DNA of 64,000 nucleotides from an uncultured Clostridium sp. (GTDB lineage Bacteria; Bacillota; Clostridia; Oscillospirales; Butyricicoccaceae): assembly GCA_947427035.1 (NCBI GenBank), contig CANEGK010000004.1, positions 1 through 64,000 of the forward strand, read 5' to 3'. The position numbers were made by a program, and so were the translations under genes. The notes beneath the pieces were generated by a model that saw nothing but the letters and a program-made list of their open reading frames with translations, did no database searches and had not been told where the DNA came from. Positions 1-8,207 of the stretch are shown here, one piece after another; within the stretch, counting starts at the first letter, position 1, and each line of letters starts with the position of its first letter.

Positions 1-11
1 CCCGTGCCGAT

Positions 12-270
12 TTTTGGTTCTTTTGTTCGGAAACAAAAGAACAACGAAGTTCCCTTCTCCCCCGTAGGGGAGAGCTTATTAAAACCTTTTGGTACTTTTT
101 GTCGACACAAAAAGTACGAATGCCCTCTTCTCCCCCGTAAGGGGGAACTAATTTCAAACTCCTTTTGGTTCTTTTGTTCGGTTACAAAAGAACTACGAAG
201 TCCCCCTTCTCCCCCGTATGGGGGAACTAATTTCAAAACCCCTTTTGGTTCTTTTTAAAAGAACACATAC
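12..270 (+). repeat. Tandem paired-hairpin repeat, about 3.4 units
   Basis: Units of about 76-79 bp begin near 12, 87 and 164, with a partial unit from 242. Each unit has an A/T hairpin (stem of the form GTTCTTTTGT / ACAAAAGAAC) followed by a pyrimidine tract and a second hairpin around CCCCCGTANGGGGG. The second unit changes the first stem to GTACTTTTTGT / ACAAAAAGTAC, so both arms change together. The last copy keeps only a shortened first stem. The same family returns at 58935-59165 in the opposite orientation and at 59803-59895. No protein is supported here. Confidence 0.85.
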
Positions 271-277
271 CCCTGCG

Positions 278-646
278 TCACCCAACCCGCCGCCGTTCGG
301 CATTCGCCCGTCCGGATCTGCCGCACACCGGCAGGGGGCGAAGCGCCGCCTTTTCCTGGGCCGTCCGCTCGGCCTGCTCCTTCAGCCATGCAACGTAAAC
401 GCCGTAGCTCACCCCGGCCTGCGCCGCGGCACGGGCCACCCGGGCGATGCTCTGCATATTTTCCGATGTCCCGGCCGCCTTCTGCGCCTTGCATTCCAGC
501 CACCGCTGCCTGGCCAAAGCATCGGCCCGTCGGGCGCAGGCCGGGCAGTATTTTCGCTGCCGTGCGCTTTTGTAGGGTATTACATCTACGGCGCCGCATT
601 CAGGGCAGATAAAGGTTACCTGCACGTCATCCGTGTAGCTGCTCAT
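278..646 (-). CDS. Small zinc-ribbon protein, function unknown
   Basis: This 122-residue protein has two Cys pairs, C14-x2-C17 and C34-x2-C37, spaced like a treble-clef or ribbon zinc finger. A basic, alanine-rich, helical region follows, ending in an Arg-rich tail. The start at 646 is supported by an AAGGTGG ribosome binding site. It is read from a near-consensus promoter at 799-827 and lies opposite an S24-type repressor gene, with operator-like palindromes between them. That arrangement resembles the early-gene side of a phage-type switch, or a small domesticated element. I do not recognise the family; nucleic-acid binding is inferred only from the zinc ribbon. Confidence 0.7.
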   Translation of the reverse strand: MSSYTDDVQVTFICPECGAVDVIPYKSARQRKYCPACARRADALARQRWLECKAQKAAGTSENMQSIARVARAAAQAGVSYGVYVAWLKEQAERTAQEKAALRPLPVCGRSGRANAERRRVG

Positions 647-737
647 TTTACATATTCCACCTTTTTGAATCTTTTTAAGTTACAATGGCTTGAAAAAATA
701 AGCGTCTGCCCTATATATGGCTAAACGCCAGGAAAAG

Positions 738-778
738 TTTCATCAAAAACCGCGAGCAAAATCCCATTTTTGATGAAA
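738..778. promoter_or_regulatory. 12-bp inverted repeat in leader of zinc-ribbon gene
   Basis: TTTCATCAAAAA at 738-749 is exactly mirrored by TTTTTGATGAAA at 767-778, with a 17-nt spacer. It lies just downstream of the predicted start point of the minus-strand gene. It could be an operator or an RNA hairpin in the leader. Confidence 0.6.
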
Positions 779-795
779 TAACTTTATGAGTTATT
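777..795. promoter_or_regulatory. Palindromic operator candidate at the minus-strand start point
   Basis: AATAACT at 777-783 and AGTTATT at 789-795 form a perfect 7-bp dyad with a 5-bp centre. It sits where transcription from the 799-827 promoter should start. A near copy of one half, ATGAGTTTATT on the minus strand of 909-919, lies beside the repressor's own -10 box. Confidence 0.6.
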
Positions 796-798
796 TAA

Positions 799-827
799 AG
801 TATAGCGCAAATGGAGTCTCTTGTCAA
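799..827 (-). promoter_or_regulatory. Sigma-A promoter for the zinc-ribbon gene
   Basis: On the minus strand, TTGACA (822-827) and TATACT (799-804) are separated by exactly 17 bp. This is one of the strongest promoters in the window. Confidence 0.8.
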
Positions 828-883
828 GATATTAAAAGCAAAAAAGACAGTGATTAGCGGCATCCGTCATTTGTGTGAAAGCT

Positions 884-919
884 TTGCTTTTGTGCATGGA
901 TATGCTATAATAAACTCAT
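884..919 (+). promoter_or_regulatory. Promoter and operator half-site of the S24 repressor
   Basis: TATAAT at 906-911 is preceded by TTGCTT at 884-889 with a 16-bp spacer. The segment 909-919 resembles half of the 777-795 palindrome, which would allow autoregulation. Confidence 0.5.
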
Positions 920-945
920 TACCAGCTGAAAAGAGAGAATGCACA

Positions 946-970
946 GCCGACGTCCGGTTTGAACGTCGGC
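946..970 (+). promoter_or_regulatory. Inverted repeat in repressor leader
   Basis: GCCGACGT (946-953) and ACGTCGGC (963-970) form a perfect 8-bp stem with a 9-nt loop in the 5' leader of the repressor gene. No T-run follows, so it does not look like a simple terminator. Confidence 0.45.
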
Positions 971-1061
971 CGTTGTTTCCGCACTTGGCGGGCTGCCGCC
1001 TGTCAGGAACCTGCAAAGGAACGGCTTCTTTCCGGCTGAGCGTTAAAAGGGGGCTGTCATC

Positions 1062-1838
1062 ATGACAATGGGCCAGCGTATTCGGCAGCTGCGGGAAATA
1101 CACGGCATGACGCAGGAGTACCTGGGTGACTGCGTCGGCGCCAGCAAGCAGACTATTTATAAATATGAACAGGGGATTGTCACCAATATCCCCCTGGACA
1201 CACTGTACGCCCTGGCGTCTGCCCTGCGGACGACGCCCGGCTACCTGACCGGCTGGGGCGGCCCGGACGACGACGGTCCGGCGCCTGCGCCCAAGGCCAA
1301 TACGGTTCCGCTGGTGGGGCGCGTCGCCGCCGGCACATCGGTGTGGGACGGGCAGAATATCGAAGAATACATCCCTGCCGCGCCGCGCTGCCAGTCGGAT
1401 TTTGCCCTGCGCTTTCAGGGCGACAGCATGATCAACGCCCGCATTTTTGACGGGGACATTGTGTACATTCACAGCCAGCGCGATGTTGACAACGGCGAAA
1501 TTGCCGCTGTGCTCGCAGGGGAAGAGATCGTGCTCAGAAAGGTTTTCCGCACGCCGGACCGGCTGGTGCTGCGCGCGGAAAACCCGATGTACTCTGACAG
1601 CGTTTTTGCCGGCGAAGAGATCAAAAATGTGCGGATTCTGGGAAAGGCAACGGCTTTGTCCGCCATGGTCCCGCACGAAATCGACCGCGTCGACGGCGAG
1701 TGGCGGCGTTATGTCGGCCAGCCCATTGCCGCGCGCGGCGGCGGCGTCCGCCCCATGAACGAGGCGCAGGCCAAAATGGCCTGGAAGCACGAGCAGAGCC
1801 GCCTGAAGAACCGGAAGCCGGAAGAGGGGGAAGAGTAA
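1062..1838 (+). CDS. XRE-family repressor with S24 (LexA/CI-like) self-cleavage domain
   Basis: This 258-residue protein has an N-terminal XRE helix-turn-helix (about 4-60) and an S24 peptidase domain (about 82-200). The catalytic pair is visible as S122 in GDSM and K160 in VLRKVF. An Ala-Gly bond at 90-91 sits where CI and LexA proteins cleave themselves. By family knowledge such proteins repress phage or stress genes until RecA-stimulated autocleavage. The start at 1062 has an AAAGGGGG ribosome binding site. The C-terminal tail is basic and extended past the peptidase fold. It faces the divergent zinc-ribbon gene, its most likely target. Confidence 0.85.
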   Translation: MTMGQRIRQLREIHGMTQEYLGDCVGASKQTIYKYEQGIVTNIPLDTLYALASALRTTPGYLTGWGGPDDDGPAPAPKANTVPLVGRVAAGTSVWDGQNIEEYIPAAPRCQSDFALRFQGDSMINARIFDGDIVYIHSQRDVDNGEIAAVLAGEEIVLRKVFRTPDRLVLRAENPMYSDSVFAGEEIKNVRILGKATALSAMVPHEIDRVDGEWRRYVGQPIAARGGGVRPMNEAQAKMAWKHEQSRLKNRKPEEGEE

Positions 1839-1845
1839 AGGCGCG

Positions 1846-2382
1846 TTACAGCGCCGTCCCCTTTGTGGGAATGAACAGGCGCGTCATGTCCGCGCCTTCC
1901 AGAGTGAGGAGCTGGATTTTCCTCTGTAAGCCGCCCGCATAGCCGGTCAGGCTTCCGTTTGTTCCGACAACCCGGTGACAGGGAATGATGACAGAGATCG
2001 GGTTGTGGCCTACCGCGCCGCCCACCGCCTGGCTGGACATGGTGCTCTTGCCGCGCCGGGCGGCGATTTTTTTGGCGATGTCGCCGTAGGTGGCCACTTG
2101 GCCATAGGGAATTTCACATAACAGCTTCCAGACCTCCTGCCGGAATTCGCTGCCGGCGGGGGCCAGCGGAAGCTCGGATATGGCGGGCCTGCGCCCCGCA
2201 AAATAGCGGTCGAGCCACTGGGCAGCCTGTTTTAAAACGGGAGCTTCGCCGTTCTGCACGGCGTCGGGCGGCAAAGCGGGAAAGTATTTTTGCCCCTGGA
2301 TCCACACGCCTGTCAGCGCCTGGTCGTCGGCCGCCAGCAAAAGACGGCCGACAGGAGAATCGCAGTATGTGGTGTACAGCAT
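1846..2382 (-). CDS. ogt: Methylated-DNA--protein-cysteine methyltransferase
   Basis: The 178-residue protein transfers methyl groups from O6-methylguanine (and O4-methylthymine) in DNA to its own cysteine. The acceptor motif PCHRV is present with C135, followed by the conserved glycine-rich stretch ending the DNA-binding domain. The N-terminal domain is short and there is no AdaA-type regulatory domain, as in Ogt-type enzymes. It converges on the S24 repressor gene with only 7 bp between stop codons, and is divergent from the cytidine-deaminase-like gene. Repair of alkylation damage in the cytosol is the expected role. Confidence 0.93.
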   Translation of the reverse strand: MLYTTYCDSPVGRLLLAADDQALTGVWIQGQKYFPALPPDAVQNGEAPVLKQAAQWLDRYFAGRRPAISELPLAPAGSEFRQEVWKLLCEIPYGQVATYGDIAKKIAARRGKSTMSSQAVGGAVGHNPISVIIPCHRVVGTNGSLTGYAGGLQRKIQLLTLEGADMTRLFIPTKGTAL

Positions 2383-2456
2383 AGAATGGACTCCTTTTCA
2401 AGAAGGATTTTACCGATTGGCAAGTGTTTATGTGCTATAAAAAGGGAGGCTTGAAC

Positions 2457-2843
2457 ATGACATTTGAAAAACTGCTGGAAATTGCACAGCAAAAGACCGG
2501 CCCGCGGCAGCTGGGGAAAATGGGCGAGGCCGGCGTCGTTGCCGCCGCGCTGGAAACCGAAGGCGGAAATGTTTATACCGGCGTCAACATCGACGTGCCC
2601 TGCTCCATGGGCTTTTGCGCCGAGCACGCTGCCATCGCCGCCATGGTGACGGCGGGCGAGACCCGCATTGTGCGCCTGGTCGCCGTGCGCCACACGGGCC
2701 TTATCCTGCCGCCGTGCGGGCGCTGCCGCGAGTTTATCTGCCAGATCAACAAGGACAACGGCAGCTGCCAGGTGCTGCTGGACGGCGGCCGGGTGACGAC
2801 CATTGACGCGCTGCTGCCCGAACGCTGGGACGCTAAAGACTGA
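2457..2843 (+). CDS. Cytidine deaminase-like protein (blasticidin-S deaminase type)
   Basis: The 128-residue protein has the zinc-dependent nucleoside deaminase signature: C54-A-E56 and PC87xxC90. Length and spacing fit the small tetrameric CDA family. The Leu-rich N-terminus and the unusual ending leave open whether cytidine, blasticidin S or another base is the substrate. The start at 2457 is chosen over the longer in-frame ATG at 2424 because a GGGAGG site lies just before it. The next gene, glutaminase, is 63 bp downstream on the same strand. Confidence 0.8.
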   Translation: MTFEKLLEIAQQKTGPRQLGKMGEAGVVAAALETEGGNVYTGVNIDVPCSMGFCAEHAAIAAMVTAGETRIVRLVAVRHTGLILPPCGRCREFICQINKDNGSCQVLLDGGRVTTIDALLPERWDAKD

Positions 2844-2906
2844 GGCCGCAAAGGCAGAGCAATGCGGGAGCACCGCACCGCTGCCGGGCTGAAAGGAAGG
2901 AAAGCC

Positions 2907-3821
2907 ATGGATAAAAACATCGAAGCGCTCATGCAGAAAAATGCGCGCCACACAGCGCGGGGGGCCGTCGCGTCCTATATCCCAGAACTCGCCAAGCAGG
3001 ACCCCTCGCTCCTCGGCCTGTGCCTGATGGATATTGACGGTCATGCGCGCTGCTTTGGCGATTATGACAGCCGCTTTACGGTGCAGAGCATCATCAAAGT
3101 GCCCGTTCTGCTGGCGGCTCTGCTCGACAACAGCATGGAAAAGCTTTTTCAGAAAATCAACATTTCCCCGACGGCCGACGGCTTCAATTCCATCGTCAGC
3201 CTGGAAACCAAAAGTGATAAAAAACCCCTGAACCCCTTTATCAACTCGGGCGCCATCGCGGCGCTGTCCATGGTGGCGGGCGACACGCCTGCGCAAAAGC
3301 TCGAGCGGGTGCTTTCGCTCTTCCGCCGCATCGCCGGCAACGACGGGCTTTCGGTGTGTCAGGCGGTTTACCGTTCGGAAAACGAGACGGGCCACCGCAA
3401 CCGGGCCCTCGCCTATTACATGAAGAGCACCGGTATTCTGGAATGTGACGTCGAGCCCCTGCTCGACGCCTATTTCCGGCTGTGCGCCGTCGAGGCCGAC
3501 TGCCGCGATATCGCGGCGCTGGGGTGCTTTCTGGCGCGCAACGGCGTCACCATCGACGGCGAACGGCTGGCCCGGCGCGAGACCTGCCGTATCATCAAGG
3601 CCGTTATGGCCACCTGCGGCATGTACGACGGCTCGGGCGACTTTGCCGCGATGGTCGGCATCCCCGCCAAAAGCGGCGTGGGGGGCGGTATTCTGGGCGT
3701 CGTGCCCGGGCTGTGCGGCATCGGCGTGCTCGGCCCCGCGCTGGACGAGCACGGCAATTCTCTGGCCGGCGTCATGCTGCTGCACGACTTGTCCGAAGCC
3801 TTTAACTGGAGTATTTATTGA
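2907..3821 (+). CDS. glsA: Glutaminase
   Basis: The 304-residue protein matches the serine-dependent beta-lactamase-fold glutaminase family, which hydrolyses glutamine to glutamate and ammonia. The catalytic S61-x-x-K64 lies in the TVQSIIKV stretch. The NSGA motif, a YYMKSTG-like tyrosine motif and the C-terminal KSGVGGG segment are all present. The length is typical for the short bacterial form without ankyrin or STAS domains. GAAAGGAAGG precedes the ATG at 2907. The following MATE gene starts 59 bp later, so the two may be cotranscribed. Confidence 0.93.
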   Translation: MDKNIEALMQKNARHTARGAVASYIPELAKQDPSLLGLCLMDIDGHARCFGDYDSRFTVQSIIKVPVLLAALLDNSMEKLFQKINISPTADGFNSIVSLETKSDKKPLNPFINSGAIAALSMVAGDTPAQKLERVLSLFRRIAGNDGLSVCQAVYRSENETGHRNRALAYYMKSTGILECDVEPLLDAYFRLCAVEADCRDIAALGCFLARNGVTIDGERLARRETCRIIKAVMATCGMYDGSGDFAAMVGIPAKSGVGGGILGVVPGLCGIGVLGPALDEHGNSLAGVMLLHDLSEAFNWSIY

Positions 3822-3880
3822 AGACTGAGGGGCAGGGCAGCGCAGCACACTGCGCCGGCTGCGGCCGAAAGGGAGCGGGT

Positions 3881-5251
3881 ATGGAAAAGAAAATCGATAT
3901 GACAAAGGGCGGCATTATCGCCGGCGTTGTGGCCTTTGCCGTTCCGCTGTTGATAGGGAATCTCTTCCAGCAGCTTTACAGCATGGTCGACAGCATTGTC
4001 GTCGGCAATTTTGACGGGCACACAGCCCTGTCGGCCGTCGGAACGGCCGCCATGCCGGCCCAGGTGCTGACCGCTTTATTCCTGGGCATCGGCACGGGCG
4101 CCGGCATCATGGTGTCACAGTATATGGGCGCGGGGGACATGGACAGCATCCGCCGCACGCTGCACACGGGCAACGGCTTTTTGCTGGCCTGCTCGCTGCC
4201 GCTGACGGTGCTGGGCGTCCTGGCGGCGCCGTGGGTGCTGCGCTTTATGAACGTACCGGACGAGGCGTTCGGGTTATCGCAGAGCTACCTCGCCATTCTG
4301 CTGCTGGGCACGGTGGCCAGCCTGGGCTACAATATGAACGCCGGCGTTCTGCGCGGCATGGGGGACAGCCGCTCGCCCCTTTATTTTCTGATCTTCGCCT
4401 GCGTCGTCAACATCGTGCTCGACGTGCTCTTTGTCGCCGTGTTTCACCTGAGCGCCGCCGGTGTGGGCGCGGCGACCGTCATCGCCCAGTTTTCGGCATG
4501 GTTTTACAGCATCTGGCATATCCGCAGAAAATACCCCGAGCTCGATTTGCGCCTGCTGCGCTTTTCCGTCGACCGCGGCAACCTGCGGCAGATGATCCGG
4601 CTGGGCCTGCCCATCGGCTTTAACAACGCGGTGTTTTCGCTCGGTTTTGTGCTGCTCAACTCGCTCATCAACCAGCAGGGCACCATTTTCATGGCGGGAG
4701 TGACGGCGGCGTCGCGCGTCGACAACCTGATTTTCCTGCCCATCGCCAGCTTTGGCGCGGCGGCCACCACCTTTGCCGGGCAAAATGTCGGCGCGCTGCA
4801 AATTCACCGGCTGAAAGAGGGCTTCCGCAAAATCCTGCTGCTGACGCTGGGGGTCAACATCGCGCTGGGCGCCATTATTCTGCTGCTGGGCAAGTATGCG
4901 CTTTATATGTTCACACAGGAGCCCGAGGTCATCGCCGTCGGCCTGCAATGCATGTGGTGGTTAGTGCCGGGCTACTCTGTCTACGTCGTTTTCAACACCT
5001 GCTGCTGCTTTATGAACGGCGCGGGAGAGGTGCGGGTTCCCACACTGTCCAGCCTTCTGATGTTCTGGGGCGTGCGCATTCCGGCGGCTTACCTGCTCTT
5101 TGACGCACTGGGCCGCGATTATATTTACGGGGCTTACCCCATCAGCTGGGTGGCCGGCGTCATCATCGCGGGCAGTTATTACCTGTCCGGCCGGTGGAAG
5201 CGGCATTTTTCGGCCCGCCTGGCCGAGCCCGCGCCGAACCTGCCGGAATAG
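3881..5251 (+). CDS. MATE family efflux transporter
   Basis: The 456-residue membrane protein has the twelve-helix MATE arrangement. The N-terminal segment running into PLLIGNLFQQLYSMVDS is the family signature, and a similar motif recurs in the second half. Such proteins export cationic drugs or metabolites in exchange for Na+ or H+. The start at 3881 follows an AGGGAG site; the longer reading from 3818 has no such site. The DUF5655 gene begins 8 bp after its stop. A second, distinct MATE gene lies at 21140. The substrate cannot be told from sequence. Confidence 0.9.
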   Translation: MEKKIDMTKGGIIAGVVAFAVPLLIGNLFQQLYSMVDSIVVGNFDGHTALSAVGTAAMPAQVLTALFLGIGTGAGIMVSQYMGAGDMDSIRRTLHTGNGFLLACSLPLTVLGVLAAPWVLRFMNVPDEAFGLSQSYLAILLLGTVASLGYNMNAGVLRGMGDSRSPLYFLIFACVVNIVLDVLFVAVFHLSAAGVGAATVIAQFSAWFYSIWHIRRKYPELDLRLLRFSVDRGNLRQMIRLGLPIGFNNAVFSLGFVLLNSLINQQGTIFMAGVTAASRVDNLIFLPIASFGAAATTFAGQNVGALQIHRLKEGFRKILLLTLGVNIALGAIILLLGKYALYMFTQEPEVIAVGLQCMWWLVPGYSVYVVFNTCCCFMNGAGEVRVPTLSSLLMFWGVRIPAAYLLFDALGRDYIYGAYPISWVAGVIIAGSYYLSGRWKRHFSARLAEPAPNLPE

Positions 5252-5259
5252 GGGGCCGT

Positions 5260-5643
5260 ATGGTGAACGGAGACGTGCTCGCCTTTTTTGCCAAAAGCCC
5301 TGCGGCGCTGCCTTTGTATGAAGCGCTGGAGCGGCGGATTCTGTCGGAAATAGACGGCGTGACGGTCAAGGTACAGAAAACGCAGATCGCTTTTGCGCGC
5401 AGGCGCAATTTTGCCTTTGTGTCCTTTTTGCCGGTGCGCAGGGCGAAGGACAGACCGGAAAGCTATATTACCGTCACCTTCGGGCTGGGCTGTCAAAAGG
5501 AATCGCCCCGCATCGACGCGGCCGTCGAGCCGTACCCAAACCGCTGGACGCACCATGTTCTTCTTTCTTCGGTGGAGGAAATTGATGGCGAGCTGATGAG
5601 CTGGCTCCGGGAAGCGGGCGATTTTTCGGCGAACAAGCGATAA
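5260..5643 (+). CDS. DUF5655 domain-containing protein
   Basis: The 127-residue protein resembles DUF5655 proteins, with a core reading ILSEIDGVTVKVQKTQIAF followed by a histidine-containing HHVLL segment. The family's biochemical role is not settled; it is often found in bacteria as a small stand-alone protein. It starts 8 bp after the MATE stop with a GGGGG site and probably shares its transcript. A bidirectional terminator follows at 5646-5682. No membrane segment or signal peptide is visible. Confidence 0.7.
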   Translation: MVNGDVLAFFAKSPAALPLYEALERRILSEIDGVTVKVQKTQIAFARRRNFAFVSFLPVRRAKDRPESYITVTFGLGCQKESPRIDAAVEPYPNRWTHHVLLSSVEEIDGELMSWLREAGDFSANKR

Positions 5644-5645
5644 AC

Positions 5646-5682
5646 AAAAGGGCGGTATGGCCTATGGCCACGCCGCCCTTTT
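5646..5682. terminator. Bidirectional terminator
   Basis: AAAAGGGCGG (5646-5655) pairs with CCGCCCTTTT (5673-5682). It separates the convergent DUF5655 and flavoprotein genes and has T-runs on both sides. Confidence 0.8.
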
Positions 5683-5692
5683 CAGCACGGGG

Positions 5693-7075
5693 TTACACGC
5701 GCTGCGCAATGGCGCGGGCGGCGCGCACGCCCGAAGCGCCGGCCTGCGCCAGACCGCGGGTAATGCCTGCGCCGTCGCCGATGGCGAACAGGCCGGGCAG
5801 GGTGGTTTCCAGCTCGTCGGTCAGCGTAATGCGCGCCGAATAGAACTTGACCTCGACGCCATAGAGCAGTGTGTCGCAGTTGGCGGTGCCCGGCGCGATT
5901 TTGTCAAGAACATAAATCATTTCAATGATGTTGTCCATATGCCGCTTGGGCAGCACCAGACCCAAATCGCCCGGCGTTGCGTCGAGCGTCGGCCGGACAA
6001 AGCTGTGGCTCATGCGGTGCTCGTTGGTGCGCACGCCGCGGACAAGGTCGCCGAAGCGCTGTACCAGAACGCCCCCGCCCAGCATATTGGACAGCGAGGC
6101 GATGTGTTTGCCGTAGGCATAAGGCTGGTCAAACGGCTTGGTAAACCGGTTGGAGACCAGCAGCGCGAAGTTGGTGTTTTTGGACCGCAGCGCCGGGTCG
6201 GCATAGCTGTGGCCGTTGACGGTAATCAGGCCGTCGACATTTTCGGAAACAACGTGGCCGTAAGGGTTCATGCAGAAGGTTCGCACCGTGTCGCCGTACT
6301 GTTTGGTGTGGTAAACCAGCTTGGACTCGTACACCACGTCGGTGATGTGCTCGAATACCTTGGCAGGCAGCTCGACGCGCACGCCGAGGTCGACCTGGTT
6401 ATTGGTCATGGGCAGGCCCAGCTCGCGGCAGCGGTCAGAAAACCATTCGGCGCCGCTGCGGCCGGGTGCGGCGATGCAGAAGGCGCAGTCGACGTCGCCG
6501 CCGTCGCGCAGGCGCAGTCGGTAGCCGCCGCCCGAAAGCGGCGTGACGCTGTCGACCGCTGTATTGAAGCGGAACTCACATTTGTCCCGCATGAACTCAT
6601 AAATATTGGTCAGGATTTTCAGGTTGCGCTCGGTACCCAGGTGCTTGCAGCGCGCCTGGAGCAGGTGCAGGTCGTGCTCGAGCGCCCGGCGCTCCAAAAG
6701 ACGCGCCTCGGGCGAGTCGGTGGTAAAGACCTCTTCGGTCGCGCCGAAATGCACATTGACGGAATCGACGTAGTCAATCAGCGCCATCAGCTCGCCGTCG
6801 TCCAGATAATCGCTCAGCCAGCCGCCGAATTCGGTGGTAAAATTGTACTTGCCGTCGGAAAAGGCGCCCGCGCCGCCAAAGCCCGACATGATGGAGCACG
6901 GCTTGCACGAGATGCACTCGCGCACCTTGCCCGCAACGATGGGGCAGCGGCGGCTGTAAATGTCGTTGCCCATTTCCAAAATGGCAACCTTGAGATGAGG
7001 CCGCAGCTTCAAAAGCTCGTACCCGGCGTAGACGCCGGCCGTTCCGGCGCCGATGATGGCGACGTCATATGTCAT
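5693..7075 (-). CDS. FAD-dependent oxidoreductase (dehydrogenase)
   Basis: The 460-residue flavoprotein begins with a Rossmann dinucleotide motif, IIGAGTAGVYAGYELL, and ends with an FAD-contacting GLFAIGDGAGITRGLAQAG segment. A CISCKPC cysteine cluster at about 54-60 is conserved in this clostridial group. The family is often named uncharacterised FAD-dependent dehydrogenase (COG2509). The true substrate is unknown. AAAGGAG precedes the ATG. A promoter is visible at 7123-7152, inside the short gap after the NERD gene, so the gene is probably monocistronic. Confidence 0.85.
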   Translation of the reverse strand: MTYDVAIIGAGTAGVYAGYELLKLRPHLKVAILEMGNDIYSRRCPIVAGKVRECISCKPCSIMSGFGGAGAFSDGKYNFTTEFGGWLSDYLDDGELMALIDYVDSVNVHFGATEEVFTTDSPEARLLERRALEHDLHLLQARCKHLGTERNLKILTNIYEFMRDKCEFRFNTAVDSVTPLSGGGYRLRLRDGGDVDCAFCIAAPGRSGAEWFSDRCRELGLPMTNNQVDLGVRVELPAKVFEHITDVVYESKLVYHTKQYGDTVRTFCMNPYGHVVSENVDGLITVNGHSYADPALRSKNTNFALLVSNRFTKPFDQPYAYGKHIASLSNMLGGGVLVQRFGDLVRGVRTNEHRMSHSFVRPTLDATPGDLGLVLPKRHMDNIIEMIYVLDKIAPGTANCDTLLYGVEVKFYSARITLTDELETTLPGLFAIGDGAGITRGLAQAGASGVRAARAIAQRV

Positions 7076-7122
7076 GGAAATTCTCCTTTGTCAAACGGTT
7101 TCGGGAAAAGCATACCATTTTT

Positions 7123-7152
7123 ATTATAGCAGAGAGCCGCGCAGAAATGCAA
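7123..7152 (-). promoter_or_regulatory. Promoter of the flavoprotein gene
   Basis: On the minus strand TTGCAT (7147-7152) and TATAAT (7123-7128) are separated by 18 bp, 48 bp upstream of the start codon. Confidence 0.65.
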
Positions 7153-7195
7153 GCAGAGGCAAAGAAAGGCAGCCATGATCGAACAGACGATGTTC

Positions 7196-7924
7196 TCATT
7201 TATCTGGGCGAGTGAACTTACATCGAGGGTATGCGCTACAACCCCAAAACTGGCCATATTTCCCTTTGCGCAAAACAAGCTCGCTGCCGCAGAACGGACA
7301 TTTCGTTTCGATATTTTTGATATGCTGTTGCTTTTTGCTGGCATCGTTGAAGGTAAATTCCCTGAGACTGTCGGCCATGGATTTGATTTCATCGAGTGTG
7401 TATTTGGGCTGGGCAGCTTTGAGCGCAGCACGCAGTTTTTTTAGCATATTCGGGCGGCGAACAATAACAACGTTAGGGGTATCTTCGGGAACTTTTTTTA
7501 ATGTACAGCGCTCTGAAAATACAATGTATGATGTAAACTCAGCGACAGGTTTTTTCAAATACTCTGCCAATGCCCTGATATGAGTTTGGTTTTGGCGAAT
7601 GGGGTTATAAAATTGATTTTTGTTGCCGCCTGGCAGAGCTTGTGTCCAATCCAGCTGCTCTGTGCTGCCGAAAATCCACCCGCTGTAATTCTTGCTTTCA
7701 AACACGAAAATGCCTTTTTCATGGATCATCAATAAATCGACTTCTGTTGTTTTGTTTTGTAGCGGAATATAAAGATTTTTTAAAACAATTAATTCGCCAT
7801 CGAGGTTATTGTTCGTCAGAGCAAATTCGGTTGCAAACTCTCCGAACTGCCCTGTATTTTCATAATTCAATAGCGCCTTAATGGGGCCGGGTTGTTCGCC
7901 TTTCAGGATTTCCAATAATCCCAT
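7196..7924 (-). CDS. NERD domain protein with C4 topoisomerase-type zinc finger
   Basis: The 242-residue protein has an N-terminal NERD domain (about 25-135), a nuclease-related fold, with the motif EVDLLMIHEKGIFVFESKNY holding the Asp and the ExK pair. The C-terminus carries a CPxCG...CxxYPxC zinc finger like those in topoisomerase I tails. DNA or RNA cleavage is inferred from the fold only. Codon use is clearly more AT-rich than the surrounding genes, as is the following 280 bp, suggesting recent transfer. No partner gene of a defence system is adjacent. Confidence 0.85.
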   Translation of the reverse strand: MGLLEILKGEQPGPIKALLNYENTGQFGEFATEFALTNNNLDGELIVLKNLYIPLQNKTTEVDLLMIHEKGIFVFESKNYSGWIFGSTEQLDWTQALPGGNKNQFYNPIRQNQTHIRALAEYLKKPVAEFTSYIVFSERCTLKKVPEDTPNVVIVRRPNMLKKLRAALKAAQPKYTLDEIKSMADSLREFTFNDASKKQQHIKNIETKCPFCGSELVLRKGKYGQFWGCSAYPRCKFTRPDK

Positions 7925-8123
7925 ACAATAAAGCTCCTTATCGTGAGATTAAGCGATTAAAACAACTTTAGCACAAGGAGTACGGGATATCAAGCATATG
8001 CCATTTATGATCAAAAGATTGCCGCGATTGCAAGTAATGAAAATTCTAAAAAACAGCTCAACTATAGCAAACCTCTTTCTGGCAGATAACAAAACAAAAA
8101 ATACATAAATGTATATTCGGATG

Positions 8124-8152
8124 TTGCATCTCAGCTGCACAAGTGTTATACT
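8124..8152 (+). promoter_or_regulatory. Promoter of the D-aminoacylase operon
   Basis: TTGCAT (8124-8129) and TATACT (8147-8152) are separated by 17 bp, with the predicted start about 48 bp before the ATG at 8208. The remaining AT-rich gap 7925-8123 shows no gene. Confidence 0.7.
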
Positions 8153-8207
8153 TTAAGCGTATATGTGAAATGTGAAGACTGTACATAGTCGGCGGAAAGG
8201 GATATTT

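Noticed and set aside
12-270. CRISPR-like periodicity
   Set aside because: Units are about 76-79 bp, the whole unit is repeated with no unique spacers, and there are no cas genes.
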